From Actinomadura meyerae (GTDB lineage: Bacteria; Actinomycetota; Actinomycetes; Streptosporangiales; Streptosporangiaceae): a DNA stretch of 64,000 nt. Of the stretch, positions 33,170-41,120 are shown one piece after another. Below the pieces are notes generated by a model. It was not told the origin of the DNA, made no database searches, and saw only the letters and a list, made by a program, of their open reading frames with translations. The stretch covers positions 1 to 64,000 of the forward strand of contig NZ_FZOR01000042.1 of assembly GCF_900188445.1 (NCBI RefSeq), read 5' to 3'. The position numbers were made by a program, and so were the translations under genes. Position 1 is the stretch's first letter, and every line of letters begins with the position of its first letter.

Positions 33170-33541
33170 TCAGTTCGGCGCGACGCGCTGGGCCGGGACG
33201 GACGGCTGGTCGCCCATGCCGCGGCGCGCCTGGGCGAGCGCCTGCTGCAGCTTGCGCCGCTCCAGTTCGAGCGTCTGCAGGGACTCCTCGTGCTCGTCCC
33301 GCAGTTCGCGCAGCTCCCGCCGCACGTTCATCGCCCGGCGGAACCCGAGCGCCGCGACCATCACCCCGGCCATGAACACGATCGCGACCACGGCACCGGC
33401 CATGAAGATGTGCCACTGCTGCGTGACCCCGGGAATCTCGTCCCCGAACACGGTCAGCCGGGCGGCACCGGAGTTGTCCAGCACGATGGCGACACCGGCC
33501 GCGGTGGCGGCGAGCGCGACGATCAGCCCCAGAAAGATCAT
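33170..33541 (-). CDS. LapA-domain small membrane protein
   Basis: A 123-residue protein with two hydrophobic helices (residues about 1-22 and 45-68) followed by a charged coiled-coil tail (NVRRELRELRDEHEESLQTLELERRKLQQALAQAR). This matches the lipopolysaccharide-assembly-A-like domain family (DUF1049) that is widespread in actinobacteria, where the role is undefined. Convergent with the helicase, 8 bp between the two. Confidence 0.85.
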   Translation of the reverse strand: MIFLGLIVALAATAAGVAIVLDNSGAARLTVFGDEIPGVTQQWHIFMAGAVVAIVFMAGVMVAALGFRRAMNVRRELRELRDEHEESLQTLELERRKLQQALAQARRGMGDQPSVPAQRVAPN

Positions 33542-33712
33542 GCGGGGTCTCCTCTCCGTCAGGCCCGAACGGGACAGGGCCGAGGTCTCGGACGACAGGG
33601 ACGCATTGCCGGACTATCCGGGCGATCCGACTGGCAAGGCAGCCTAGACCCTGCCCCTACGCCCCGCCAGCCCGCCTGATCAACAGCCCTCCCACCTGCC
33701 GGGACGCCGCCC

Positions 33713-34357
33713 TCAGCCGGTCGGCGCCGCGCGCTCCAGCTCGTCGACGCCGCCGGACATGATCGTGCGGATGTGCTCGGTGATGTGCTCCAGAGGCCAG
33801 TCCCACCAGGCCAGGGCCAGGAGCCGGCGGATGTCGTCCTCGCCGTAGCGGCGGCGCAGCAGTCTGGCGGGGTTGCCGCCTGCGATGCCGTAGTCGGGGA
33901 CGTCGTCCACCACCACGGACCCCGACGCGATGATCGCGCCGTGGCCGATGCGGACGCCGGGCATCACCATGGCCCGGTATCCGAGCCAGACGTCGTTGCC
34001 GAGCACCGTGTCGCCGCGTCCCGGCAGGCCGGTGATCAGGTCCATGTGCTCGGCCCAGGAGCCGCCCATGATCGGGAAGGGGAACGTCGACGGGCCGTCC
34101 ATGCGGTGGTTCGCACCGTTCATGATGAACCGCACGCCCTCGCCGAGCGCGCAGAACCTCCCGATGACCAGCTTCTCCGGCCCGTAGTGGTACAGGACGT
34201 TGCGGGTCTCGAACGCCGTCGGGTCGTCCGGATCGTCGTAGTAGGAGAACTCTCCGACCTCGATCAGGCGGGAGGTGACCAGCGGCTTCAGCAGCACCAC
34301 GCGCGGCTGGCCGGGTATCGGGTGCACCACGGTCGGGTCGGCGGGGACAGGCGGCAT
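33713..34357 (-). CDS. CatB-type O-acetyltransferase (Vat/xenobiotic acetyltransferase family)
   Basis: A 214-residue left-handed beta-helix acetyltransferase. It shows the Vat/CatB signatures: IGRFCALGEGVRFIMNGANHRMDGPSTFPF, with the catalytic His in NGANHR, then hexapeptide repeats VLGNDVWLGYRAMVMPGVRIGHGAIIASGSVVVDDVPDYGIAGGNPARLLRRRY. Vat enzymes acetylate streptogramin A; CatB relatives acetylate chloramphenicol; others act on sugars. It sits 36 bp downstream of an ABC-F gene in the same direction, which favours an antibiotic-protection role over a sugar role. Confidence 0.9.
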   Translation of the reverse strand: MPPVPADPTVVHPIPGQPRVVLLKPLVTSRLIEVGEFSYYDDPDDPTAFETRNVLYHYGPEKLVIGRFCALGEGVRFIMNGANHRMDGPSTFPFPIMGGSWAEHMDLITGLPGRGDTVLGNDVWLGYRAMVMPGVRIGHGAIIASGSVVVDDVPDYGIAGGNPARLLRRRYGEDDIRRLLALAWWDWPLEHITEHIRTIMSGGVDELERAAPTG

Positions 34358-34393
34358 GTGATCGCGTCCTTTCTCTGGCGATGCCGGGAGATG

Positions 34394-36013
34394 TCAGGCT
34401 CGGGCGCCGGACGTCCGATCCGCCCGCATGGCCAGCCGGGCGCCCCACCAGCGCCGCCGCAACCGGCGGTCGTGGCTGACGATGACGACGGCGCCTTCGT
34501 ACCCGGTCAGCGCGGCCTCCAGCTCCTCGATGAGGGCGGGCGACAGGTGGTTGGTGGGCTCGTCGAGCAGTAGGACGTCCGCCGGGGCACTGAGCAGGCG
34601 CGCCAGCGCGAGCCGCTGCCGCCCGCCGGTCGACAGCCGCCCGACCGGCATCGTGAACCGGTCCGGCTCGAACAGGCCGAGGGACAGCAGCAGTTCGGCG
34701 TGCTCGTCGGGATGTCCGGGGCGTCCGCGGGCGAAGGCGGCCAGCAGCGGCTCGTCCGCGTCATCGAACACCGGTTCCTGGGGCAGGTAGCCGATCCGGC
34801 CGCGGCGGACGACGCTCCCCGCATCCGCCTCCAGCTCACCCGCCAGGACGCGGAGCAGTGTGCTCTTTCCGGCTCCGTTCGGGCCCGTGACCAGCACGTG
34901 CTCTCCCGCGGAAACGGTGAGGCTCACGGGGGCGAGCCGATCGGCGACGGCGATGCCGTCCGCTTCGAGCACGGCACCCCGCAGCGGGCGAGCGCCCAGC
35001 ACCGGGGTGAACCGCAGCGGTTCCGGCGGGGCCGGGACCGGGTCGGCGAGAAGGCGGCGGAGCCGTTCCTCGGCGTTGCGGACCCGGCTGGCCAGCGACT
35101 GCTGCACGCGGCCGCCCGCCCGGTCGTACGCCATCTTGTTGCCGTCCTTCATCGCACGGCCGGGAGCCACCTGCCGGGCCGTGGTCGCGGCGGCCTCGCG
35201 GAGCCGGTCGACCTCGGCCCGCCACCGCTCCTGCGCCTGCGCCCACCGCCGCCGCTCCGCCGCCTTCTCCGCGAGGTGGCCGGCGTAGCCGTTCCCGTAC
35301 CGCACGACACGGCGCCGGTCGGCGTCCACCTCCAGCAGGTCCGTGGCGACGTTCTCAAGGAAGTCCCGGTCGTGCGAGACCGCGACCGTCGTCCCCCGCC
35401 GGGTGCGCAGGTGCTCCTCCAGCCAGGCCAGCGCGCTCTCGTCGAGGTGGTTGGTCGGCTCGTCCAGGAGCAGTACCTCCGGCGCGGACGCCAGGACGGC
35501 CGCCAGCCGCAACCGGACCTGCTCCCCTCCGGACAGGCTTCCCGCGGTACGGTCGCGGCCCACGAGCCCGAGGCCGAGCCCGTGCAGCGCCCGCTCAACG
35601 CGGGCATCGGCGTCGTAGCCGCCGCGCAGCTCGAAGACGGTCAGCAGCTCGCCGTACTCGGCCATCCCCGACTCGTCGCCGGCCGCCATAGCGGCCTCCA
35701 GGCGGCGCATCCGCCGCTCGACCCTCCGGAGATCGCTCAGCGCCCGGTCGATGACCTGCTGGACGGTCTCGCCGGGCGGGAGCCGCTCGTCCTGAGCGAG
35801 GTAGCCGATGCCGCCGTCGGCCTGGACGACGACCTCGCCCCGGTCGGGGCGCTCACGTCCGGCGAGCAGCCGCAGCAAGGTGCTCTTGCCGGAGCCGTTC
35901 TCGCCGATGATCCCGGTGCGCCCGCCGGCGGCGAGCGAGCAGGTCACCTCATCGAGGACGACCCGGCCGTCGTAGGACTTGCCGACGGCGAGCGCGGTGA
36001 TCTGTGCGGACAA
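34394..36013 (-). CDS. ABC-F ribosomal-protection-type ATPase
   Basis: A 539-residue ABC-F protein: two ATP-binding domains, no membrane segments. The TTG start is preferred because GGAG lies 7 nt upstream; an ATG six codons earlier (36031) has no SD. Walker A sites are GENGSGKSTLLRL and GPNGAGKSTLLRV; signatures are LSGGEQVRLRLAAVL and the variant LSTGGRQRLALARLL; both Walker B sites read LLLDEPTNHL. A helical linker of about 70 residues joins them. The LSTG signature and length resemble producer self-resistance proteins of the TlrC/OleB/VarM type that displace macrolides or streptogramins from ribosomes. It probably forms an operon with the acetyltransferase and is divergent from a TetR gene. 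Confidence 0.9.
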   Translation of the reverse strand: MSAQITALAVGKSYDGRVVLDEVTCSLAAGGRTGIIGENGSGKSTLLRLLAGRERPDRGEVVVQADGGIGYLAQDERLPPGETVQQVIDRALSDLRRVERRMRRLEAAMAAGDESGMAEYGELLTVFELRGGYDADARVERALHGLGLGLVGRDRTAGSLSGGEQVRLRLAAVLASAPEVLLLDEPTNHLDESALAWLEEHLRTRRGTTVAVSHDRDFLENVATDLLEVDADRRRVVRYGNGYAGHLAEKAAERRRWAQAQERWRAEVDRLREAAATTARQVAPGRAMKDGNKMAYDRAGGRVQQSLASRVRNAEERLRRLLADPVPAPPEPLRFTPVLGARPLRGAVLEADGIAVADRLAPVSLTVSAGEHVLVTGPNGAGKSTLLRVLAGELEADAGSVVRRGRIGYLPQEPVFDDADEPLLAAFARGRPGHPDEHAELLLSLGLFEPDRFTMPVGRLSTGGRQRLALARLLSAPADVLLLDEPTNHLSPALIEELEAALTGYEGAVVIVSHDRRLRRRWWGARLAMRADRTSGARA

Positions 36014-36080
36014 GCGAGCACTCCAAAGCATTCGGGGACGGGACGCGACGAACGCTTCGGATGAGCACCGATCACTCCAC

Positions 36081-36106
36081 TAATACGACAACTGATGCAT
36101 TAAGAT
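36081..36106. promoter_or_regulatory. Candidate TetR operator overlapping divergent promoters
   Basis: TAATAC and GCATTA are near-complementary half-sites 10 bp apart in an AT-rich patch between the ABC-F and TetR genes. A TAAGAT -10-like hexamer for the TetR gene adjoins on the right. Confidence 0.4.
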
Positions 36107-36146
36107 GCTGCCACAGCCCCTCCCCCAGAGCAACGGACGACCGGGA

Positions 36147-36740
36147 ATGAACTCCGCCACAGCCGCCCGCCGCCCGGGCGGCCGCACCGCCCGCATCCGC
36201 GCACAGGTACTCGACGCGGTCCGCGCCGAACTCGGCGAGCACGGCTACGACGGACTCACCGTGGACGCCGTCGCCGCCCGCGCCGGCGTCCACCGCGCCA
36301 CGGTGTACCGGCGCTGGACCGACGTCGGCGGCCTCCTCGCCGACGTCCTCGACGAGGCCGGCGCCGACGACTGGCGCCCACCGGACACCGGCACCCTCGA
36401 AGGCGACCTGACGGCCCTCAACCGCGAGATCCAGGACGCCATGGCGGCCGAGCCGCCGATCATGGCCGCCCTGATCGCCGCCTCGTTCCGCTCCGACAAG
36501 GCCGCCCGCGCCCAGCAGCGCCTCTGGGAGGACCGCTACACCCGCTGCGAGATCGTCGTCACCCGAGCCGTCGAACGCGGCGAGACCCCGCCCGGCACCG
36601 ACGCCCGCCGCCTCCTGATCTCCGCCACGGCCCCCCTGTACCACCACCTGGTCCTACTCCGCACGCCCCACGACCCGCACCTCCCGGCCCACGCGGCACG
36701 AACCACCACCCTCGCCGCCAAGTCCGGCGCCTTCATCTGA
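36147..36740 (+). CDS. TetR/AcrR family regulator
   Basis: A 197-residue repressor from the second ATG (MNSATAARRPGG); the first ATG at 36105 lies in the presumed promoter. N-terminal helix-turn-helix: GRTARIRAQVLDAVRAELGEHGYDGLTVDAVAARAGVHRATVYRRW. The C-terminal half is the TetR_C_11-like ligand domain (YHHLVLLRTP). Divergent orientation suggests it represses the ABC-F/acetyltransferase operon and itself. Confidence 0.92.
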   Translation: MNSATAARRPGGRTARIRAQVLDAVRAELGEHGYDGLTVDAVAARAGVHRATVYRRWTDVGGLLADVLDEAGADDWRPPDTGTLEGDLTALNREIQDAMAAEPPIMAALIAASFRSDKAARAQQRLWEDRYTRCEIVVTRAVERGETPPGTDARRLLISATAPLYHHLVLLRTPHDPHLPAHAARTTTLAAKSGAFI

Positions 36741-36832
36741 CGCCCCCACACTCCATCCGGCGAACATCTGGCCACGGCGACCCAGCACGGCCCACCCGCG
36801 CCCGGCCATGTCCAACACGGGCAGCCGGAGAA

Positions 36833-36873
36833 CGCGCGCTTGCGAACATGAGCGCGCGCTTTGCGGACATGAG
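36833..36873. repeat. Tandem 20/21-bp repeat
   Basis: Two adjacent copies of CGCGCGCTT(T)GCG(A/G)ACATGAG lie in the 220-bp gap between convergent genes; they differ by one indel and one substitution. Confidence 0.7.
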
Positions 36874-36960
36874 ACTGCGGCGGTCCTGGGCAGAGCGCAC
36901 CCACGGGACGCCCTCGGCGAGAGTGGCGTCTGCCGAGTCGCTAAGGAACGGCCGGTCGGT

Positions 36961-38223
36961 TCACTTGCGGCGGCGGCCGCCACGCTTGGGCTTGGCCTCC
37001 GGGCTGGCGATCCGGACGTTCACGCCGCCGGACCCCTTGCCCGCACTCGCGGAGCGTCGCGCGGACTTCGCCTTGGTCTTGGCCGCCGCACGGCCGCCGT
37101 CCTTCACGCCGGCGGGCTTGGCCGCCGCGACGGCGGACATGACCGGGGCCGTCTTGGCGCGGGCCTCAGCGCGGGCGATGTGCTCGCGCGCCTTCTTGAC
37201 CCGCTTCCGGCCGGTCCCGCTGCGCGCGACCCGGGCCGCCATGCCGTTGCTGCTCGTGCCGGCCTGGGCGACCCGCAGGCGGCGCGTCCACGTGCCGAGG
37301 TGCGCGGCGACGATCAGGAGGATCAGCGCGATGCCCACGCTCTTCCCCCACTGGAGCCGGTCGGTCGCCGCGACGTTCTGCGCCTTGGGCGCGTCGGTGG
37401 CGATCTGCGGCGCGGGGTAGGCGAGGCCGGGCGTCGCGCCTTCCGGCTGGACGGACGGCAGCGTGATCGGCGACTCGTTGTTGAACGGCGTCAGCGGCGT
37501 GCTGGCGCTCGGCACGCTCGAACTGGACGGGAGGGACGGCGCGGAGCCGCCGGGGACCGTCGAGCCGGTTCCGCCACCGCCCACCAGCGCCGTCGCCGTG
37601 GAGGTGGTGGAGTACAGCGTCCCGCCGTTCCCGTTCGACCGCATCGCCCGGACGCCCACGGAGACCGCACCGCTCGACCTGGTCAGCGACAGGGTGGCGG
37701 AGCAGCTCGTCCCCTGGCACAGGGACGCCGGCGAGCCGGACTTGGACTTCACGCCGGAACCCGAGAGCGCGTAGCCGGTGAGGTCGTCCTCGACGCCCCG
37801 GCTCCACTTCACGACGAGCTTGCCGCCCGACACGTTCGCGCTGACGCCGCCGGGGGCCGCCGGGGCGATCCGCACGGTGAAGGTGTTGGAGTCGTAGATG
37901 TGGCCGGTCTGCTTGCCCCGCAGGAAGACCTTGTAGGTCCCGTTCCGCGTGATCGGGAAAGTCCCGGACATGTCGCCGGAGAGGCCCCGCTCCGCGAGGA
38001 AGGTGTCACCGATGCCGGGGCCGCTCACCCGCAGCTGCATCGTGATGGCGAAGTCGAAGTGGGCCTTGGCGGTCACCTGGGAGCCGCTCGTGATGACGGC
38101 GCCGTCCGCGGGGGCGATCACACTCGTCGTGGCGGCCTGCGCCGGCAGGGCGCCGAGTATCGGGAAGCTCATCGCAAGGGGCGCCGCGAGCGCGATCGCA
38201 CCGATCCTGCGAGTGATGGTCAC
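36961..38223 (-). CDS. Exported single-pass protein with basic cytoplasmic tail
   Basis: A 420-residue protein with GTG start and a GAAGGGA site. A signal peptide ends near PAQA-A (residue about 31). Residues about 32-215 look like two beta-sandwich modules (the second fibronectin-III-like: PAAPGGVSANVSGGKLVVKWSRGVEDDLTGYALSG) with a Cys pair. A Ser/Thr/Pro/Gly-rich stalk follows, then one membrane helix (about 297-313, SVGIALILLIVAAHLG), and about 105 cytoplasmic residues that are extremely Lys/Arg/Ala-rich and end GGRRRK. The tail resembles histone-H1-like or nucleic-acid-binding sequence. It may link cell surface to nucleoid or polyanions; no family recognised. It lies downstream of the Tad locus in the same direction. 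Confidence 0.85.
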   Translation of the reverse strand: MTITRRIGAIALAAPLAMSFPILGALPAQAATTSVIAPADGAVITSGSQVTAKAHFDFAITMQLRVSGPGIGDTFLAERGLSGDMSGTFPITRNGTYKVFLRGKQTGHIYDSNTFTVRIAPAAPGGVSANVSGGKLVVKWSRGVEDDLTGYALSGSGVKSKSGSPASLCQGTSCSATLSLTRSSGAVSVGVRAMRSNGNGGTLYSTTSTATALVGGGGTGSTVPGGSAPSLPSSSSVPSASTPLTPFNNESPITLPSVQPEGATPGLAYPAPQIATDAPKAQNVAATDRLQWGKSVGIALILLIVAAHLGTWTRRLRVAQAGTSSNGMAARVARSGTGRKRVKKAREHIARAEARAKTAPVMSAVAAAKPAGVKDGGRAAAKTKAKSARRSASAGKGSGGVNVRIASPEAKPKRGGRRRK

Positions 38224-38430
38224 GCCTGAGTCCCTTCGACAGTGTCCTGCTCGTCTCGTCCCGCCGGGCCTCGCGGGGGCACACCGCTTCTGGCGATAAC
38301 TATGCGCTTACAGCAGCGTAACGTACCACTGGGTAGCAGAAGTCACAGAGAGATGACAAAGCCGAACGCGTGGGCATCCTCCGCGACTCCTCCCATTCTA
38401 TTGACAATCAGTGCAACGAGTCGTGTCGCG

Positions 38431-38805
38431 TCAGGGTACGCCGTCCCGCCCCACAGGACCAGCCCTGGCCCGGGAAATGACGCGCGGCCTCCCGATTCCC
38501 ATCGGCACCTTCAGCGGGACGGCCACCGAGACCTCGACAACGCCGCCCCGGACCCGGCACTGCGCCAGCCGCGCACCCGATCCGGCCGCGACCTCCCGAG
38601 CCCGCGCGCACGCCGGACGACCGCCCTCAGCCACCCGGCCGGCCGCCGCCAACGCCGCCATGTCGGCCGCCGCGTCACCCCGATGCCGCGCTGCCCGCAC
38701 CCCGCCGGCCGCGATCGCCGCCACCCCGCCGACCCACACGACGGCGGCGAAGGCCACCACCCAGATCGTCCCCGCCCCCCGATCCGCCCCAAGAGTCCAC
38801 TTCAC
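38431..38805 (-). CDS. TadE-like protein (Rv3654c family)
   Basis: A 124-residue protein from a GTG with GGAGG just upstream. N-terminal ADRGAGTIWVVAFAAVVWVGGVAAIAAGGV is a prepilin-like segment: short basic head, Gly before a hydrophobic helix. The body includes AADMAALAAAGRVAEG and a Cys pair typical of Rv3654c-type proteins that end the actinobacterial Tad operon. It would be a minor pseudopilin or assembly factor at the membrane. Last gene of the Tad operon. Confidence 0.88.
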   Translation of the reverse strand: MKWTLGADRGAGTIWVVAFAAVVWVGGVAAIAAGGVRAARHRGDAAADMAALAAAGRVAEGGRPACARAREVAAGSGARLAQCRVRGGVVEVSVAVPLKVPMGIGRPRVISRARAGPVGRDGVP

Positions 38806-38889
38806 GGCTCCTCCCCTCCACCCATGGCAGTCCGGCCCCATCTCCCCTTCCATCCACCGCCCGGCGGCCGCCCGGCATGCCCGGGAGCA

Positions 38890-39267
38890 TCAGGGCGGCC
38901 GCCGGGCCTGGCCGGCGGGCGCGGAAGCGGAGTCGGGGCCCACGCCGGGTTCGGCCGGAGCTGCGACGTGGGCCTCGACCATCAGGGGTGGAAGGCCGAT
39001 CGCGGCCGGGGCCCGCACCGGGGCGGAGACGTCCACGCGGACCGTGGCCCCGTCCCGGTGCACCCGCACGGTCGCGCCCTTCGGAACCGCCCTCACCACC
39101 AGCTCGCGAACCGCGGTGAGGGACTCTCCGCGGGCCGCCGCGCGGGCTCCGGTCCGGGCGGCGTCCGTACAGGTGAGCTGTACGGTCACCGCCATCAAGC
39201 CCCACAGCGCGGCCGCGGTGACCAGCACGAGGGCGGGGAGCGCCACGGCGATCTCCGCCGTGGCCAT
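38890..39267 (-). CDS. TadE family minor pilin (Rv3655c family)
   Basis: About 125 residues. The prepilin motif is RG-MATAEIAVALPALVLVTAAAL with Glu at position +5 after the Gly. The first ATG is the Met of this motif, which would leave no leader; in-frame codons upstream (ELRDRG) suggest that the true start may be a CTG near 39282, overlapping the preceding stop. The C-terminal part is beta-rich with one Cys. Member of the Tad operon between the DUF4244 pilin and the Rv3654c-like gene. Confidence 0.85.
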   Translation of the reverse strand: MATAEIAVALPALVLVTAAALWGLMAVTVQLTCTDAARTGARAAARGESLTAVRELVVRAVPKGATVRVHRDGATVRVDVSAPVRAPAAIGLPPLMVEAHVAAPAEPGVGPDSASAPAGQARRPP

Positions 39268-39278
39268 CCCGCGGTCCC

Positions 39279-39473
39279 TCAGCTCGCGATCTTGAGGGCC
39301 TTCTCGATGATCTGTAAGAGCAGGGACTTCACCTGCGAGCTCGTCACGATCTTGAACAGCAGGCCGGCGAAGGCCGCCGCCGCGATGGTGCCGACCGCGT
39401 ACTCGGCGGTCGACATCCCCCGGTCCGCGCACGTCCTGGACCATCGCCGCATCACCATCTTCATCGCCCGCAT
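39279..39473 (-). CDS. Flp-like pilin, DUF4244 family
   Basis: A 64-residue prepilin: basic leader (MRAMKMVMRRWSRTCADRG) then MSTAEYAVGTIAAAAFAGLLFKIV. Processing after Gly19 would give a mature pilin of 45 residues with the invariant Glu5 and Tyr6. It is the likely main subunit of the Tad pilus here, the Rv3656c equivalent. Confidence 0.92.
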   Translation of the reverse strand: MRAMKMVMRRWSRTCADRGMSTAEYAVGTIAAAAFAGLLFKIVTSSQVKSLLLQIIEKALKIAS

Positions 39474-39560
39474 GCGGGCTCCTTTCGCTCGTGGTTCGCG
39501 TTCAGGCTGCCGGGCGAGTGCGCCGGCCGGCGGCCGAACCGAGTTCTGTGGATAACCAGG

Positions 39561-40388
39561 TCACCGGGGCAGAAGGATCGTCTCTGCGATCCCCGCGACG
39601 GCCGGCACGACGCCGAGCAGGACGAAGGCGGGCAGGAAGCACAGCCCCAGCGGTGCGAGCGCTCGGATCCCCGCGGCGCGAGCCCTGGTGGCGGCCGCCG
39701 TCCGGGCGACGCGACGCTGGTCGCGCGCCAGGCGGCTGAGGGACGGCGCGAGGGCCGCGCCCGTGGACGTCGCTCGGACGGCCGTTCGAGCGAGCGGCGC
39801 GAGCATCGGTTCCCTGGTGAGCGCGAGCCAGGCGTCCGCCGGATCCGCACCGAGGCTGATCTGGACGGAGACGTCGCGGAGTTCGTCCCCGAGCGGACCT
39901 CCGACCGCGTCCGCGACCGCGGCGACCGCACCGTGCCACGGAGCACCGCCGCGCAGGCACGCGGCGAGCAGGTCGACCGCGATCGGAAGGTCGGCGACGA
40001 GACGTGCGCGCCTCCGCCGGTCCTCCGCACTTCCGACACGACCGAGCCCGAACCAGACGGCCCAGGCGGTGAGGAGCCCGACCACGGCACCGAGCAGGCC
40101 GCCCAGCAGCACAAGGCACAAGACCGCGGCTGAAACCGCAGCCCCATGCCGTAAGAGAGCGTCGCGCCGCCCTCTCTCCGGTGAGGCGCCTCCTTCCTCT
40201 CCGCCGAGCCGACCTCCTGCACCACGCTTAGAGCCCCAGGGCATCAGGAGCCGGTCGCCTGCACCCCCTCGGCTCGAACGAAGACCCCGGAACTGGGCCG
40301 CCAGCCTCTTCTCAGCGGCTTGCGTCCCCCTGGGAAGAAGGAACGCCGAGAGCGCCGCACAGAGCACGGCCGCCAAGGCGATCATCAC
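39561..40388 (-). CDS. tadC: Type II secretion system F-family protein (TadC-like)
   Basis: A 275-residue membrane protein with the T2SSF fold: a cytoplasmic helical domain (residues about 120-230, VADLPIAVDLLAACLRGGAPWHGAV) between hydrophobic segments near residues 1-20, 85-115 and 245-275. It begins with adjacent GTG and ATG codons after a GGGAG-AGGTGAG stretch. With TadB it forms the inner-membrane platform for the pilus ATPase. Confidence 0.9.
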   Translation of the reverse strand: MMIALAAVLCAALSAFLLPRGTQAAEKRLAAQFRGLRSSRGGAGDRLLMPWGSKRGAGGRLGGEEGGASPERGRRDALLRHGAAVSAAVLCLVLLGGLLGAVVGLLTAWAVWFGLGRVGSAEDRRRRARLVADLPIAVDLLAACLRGGAPWHGAVAAVADAVGGPLGDELRDVSVQISLGADPADAWLALTREPMLAPLARTAVRATSTGAALAPSLSRLARDQRRVARTAAATRARAAGIRALAPLGLCFLPAFVLLGVVPAVAGIAETILLPR

Positions 40389-40424
40389 CTCACCTACTCC
40401 CTCTCTCCTGGTTCGTCGGGCGGG

Positions 40425-41120
40425 TCAGTGAGGGGCCTCGGCGGCTCTGGCCAGGCGACGCGTCCAGTGGAGGCCCAGCACGTTGAGGGCCGTGCCAGTG
40501 ATCAGGCACGCCAGGCCGGGAAGGGTGCCGCAGAGAAAGGAGACCGGGTGGGCGCCGAGGGCCGCAGCCATGCCCATGCCGAGCAGTGGAAGGGCCGCCA
40601 GCAGACGTGCCGTGGCGCGCGGGCCCGCCAGTTGGACGGACACCTCCTGCCGTTGGGCCTCTTCATCACGCAGGGCTCCCGCCAGGCCGTCCAGGACGGT
40701 GGCGAGGGTGCCGCCGCGCTCCGCACCGATGCGCCAGCACGCCGCCAGGAGGCGTAAGCCCTCGGCCCCCGGGCGTTCCGCGAGGTCATCCAGGTGATCG
40801 GGAGGCGCGCGAGTGGTGCGCGAGAGCTCTGCCGAGATCTGGGGGTCGAGGACGCTCGCGGCGGCTCTGAACGCCTCGTCGGGGGTTCGGCCGGCGGCGA
40901 GTTCGGCGGCCATGGCGTCGCAGAGTTCGATCACGGACGTCCGCCATCGTTGCGGCCGCGCTCTGCGCTCCTTCAGCGTCTCGCCCTTGGCCCTCAGAAC
41001 GTCGAGGGGATGCGGGCGGCGAGGCGCTGTGAGGCGGTCGAGGCGGCGCCGGGCGGCAGGGGGCGCGAGGACGGTCCAGACGGCGGCCGCCGCGCAGAGG
41101 GCCGCGAGTGCGCTGGTCAA
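40425..41120 (-). CDS. tadB: Type II secretion system F-family protein (TadB-like)
   Basis: About 231 residues from a TTG that overlaps the TadA stop codon (TTGA), giving translational coupling. Hydrophobic helix at the N-terminus, a helical T2SSF domain (VIELCDAMAAELAAGRTPDEAFRAAASVL, then LAACWRIGAERGGTLATVLDGLAGALRDEEAQRQEVSVQLAGPRATARLLAALPLLG), and two C-terminal helices. Partner of TadC. Confidence 0.9.
   Translation of the reverse strand: MTSALAALCAAAAVWTVLAPPAARRRLDRLTAPRRPHPLDVLRAKGETLKERRARPQRWRTSVIELCDAMAAELAAGRTPDEAFRAAASVLDPQISAELSRTTRAPPDHLDDLAERPGAEGLRLLAACWRIGAERGGTLATVLDGLAGALRDEEAQRQEVSVQLAGPRATARLLAALPLLGMGMAAALGAHPVSFLCGTLPGLACLITGTALNVLGLHWTRRLARAAEAPH

Noticed and set aside
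38401..38430. Perfect TTGACA hexamer at 38401
   Set aside because: No acceptable -10 hexamer at 16-19 bp, and it would read into the end of the oppositely oriented Tad operon.
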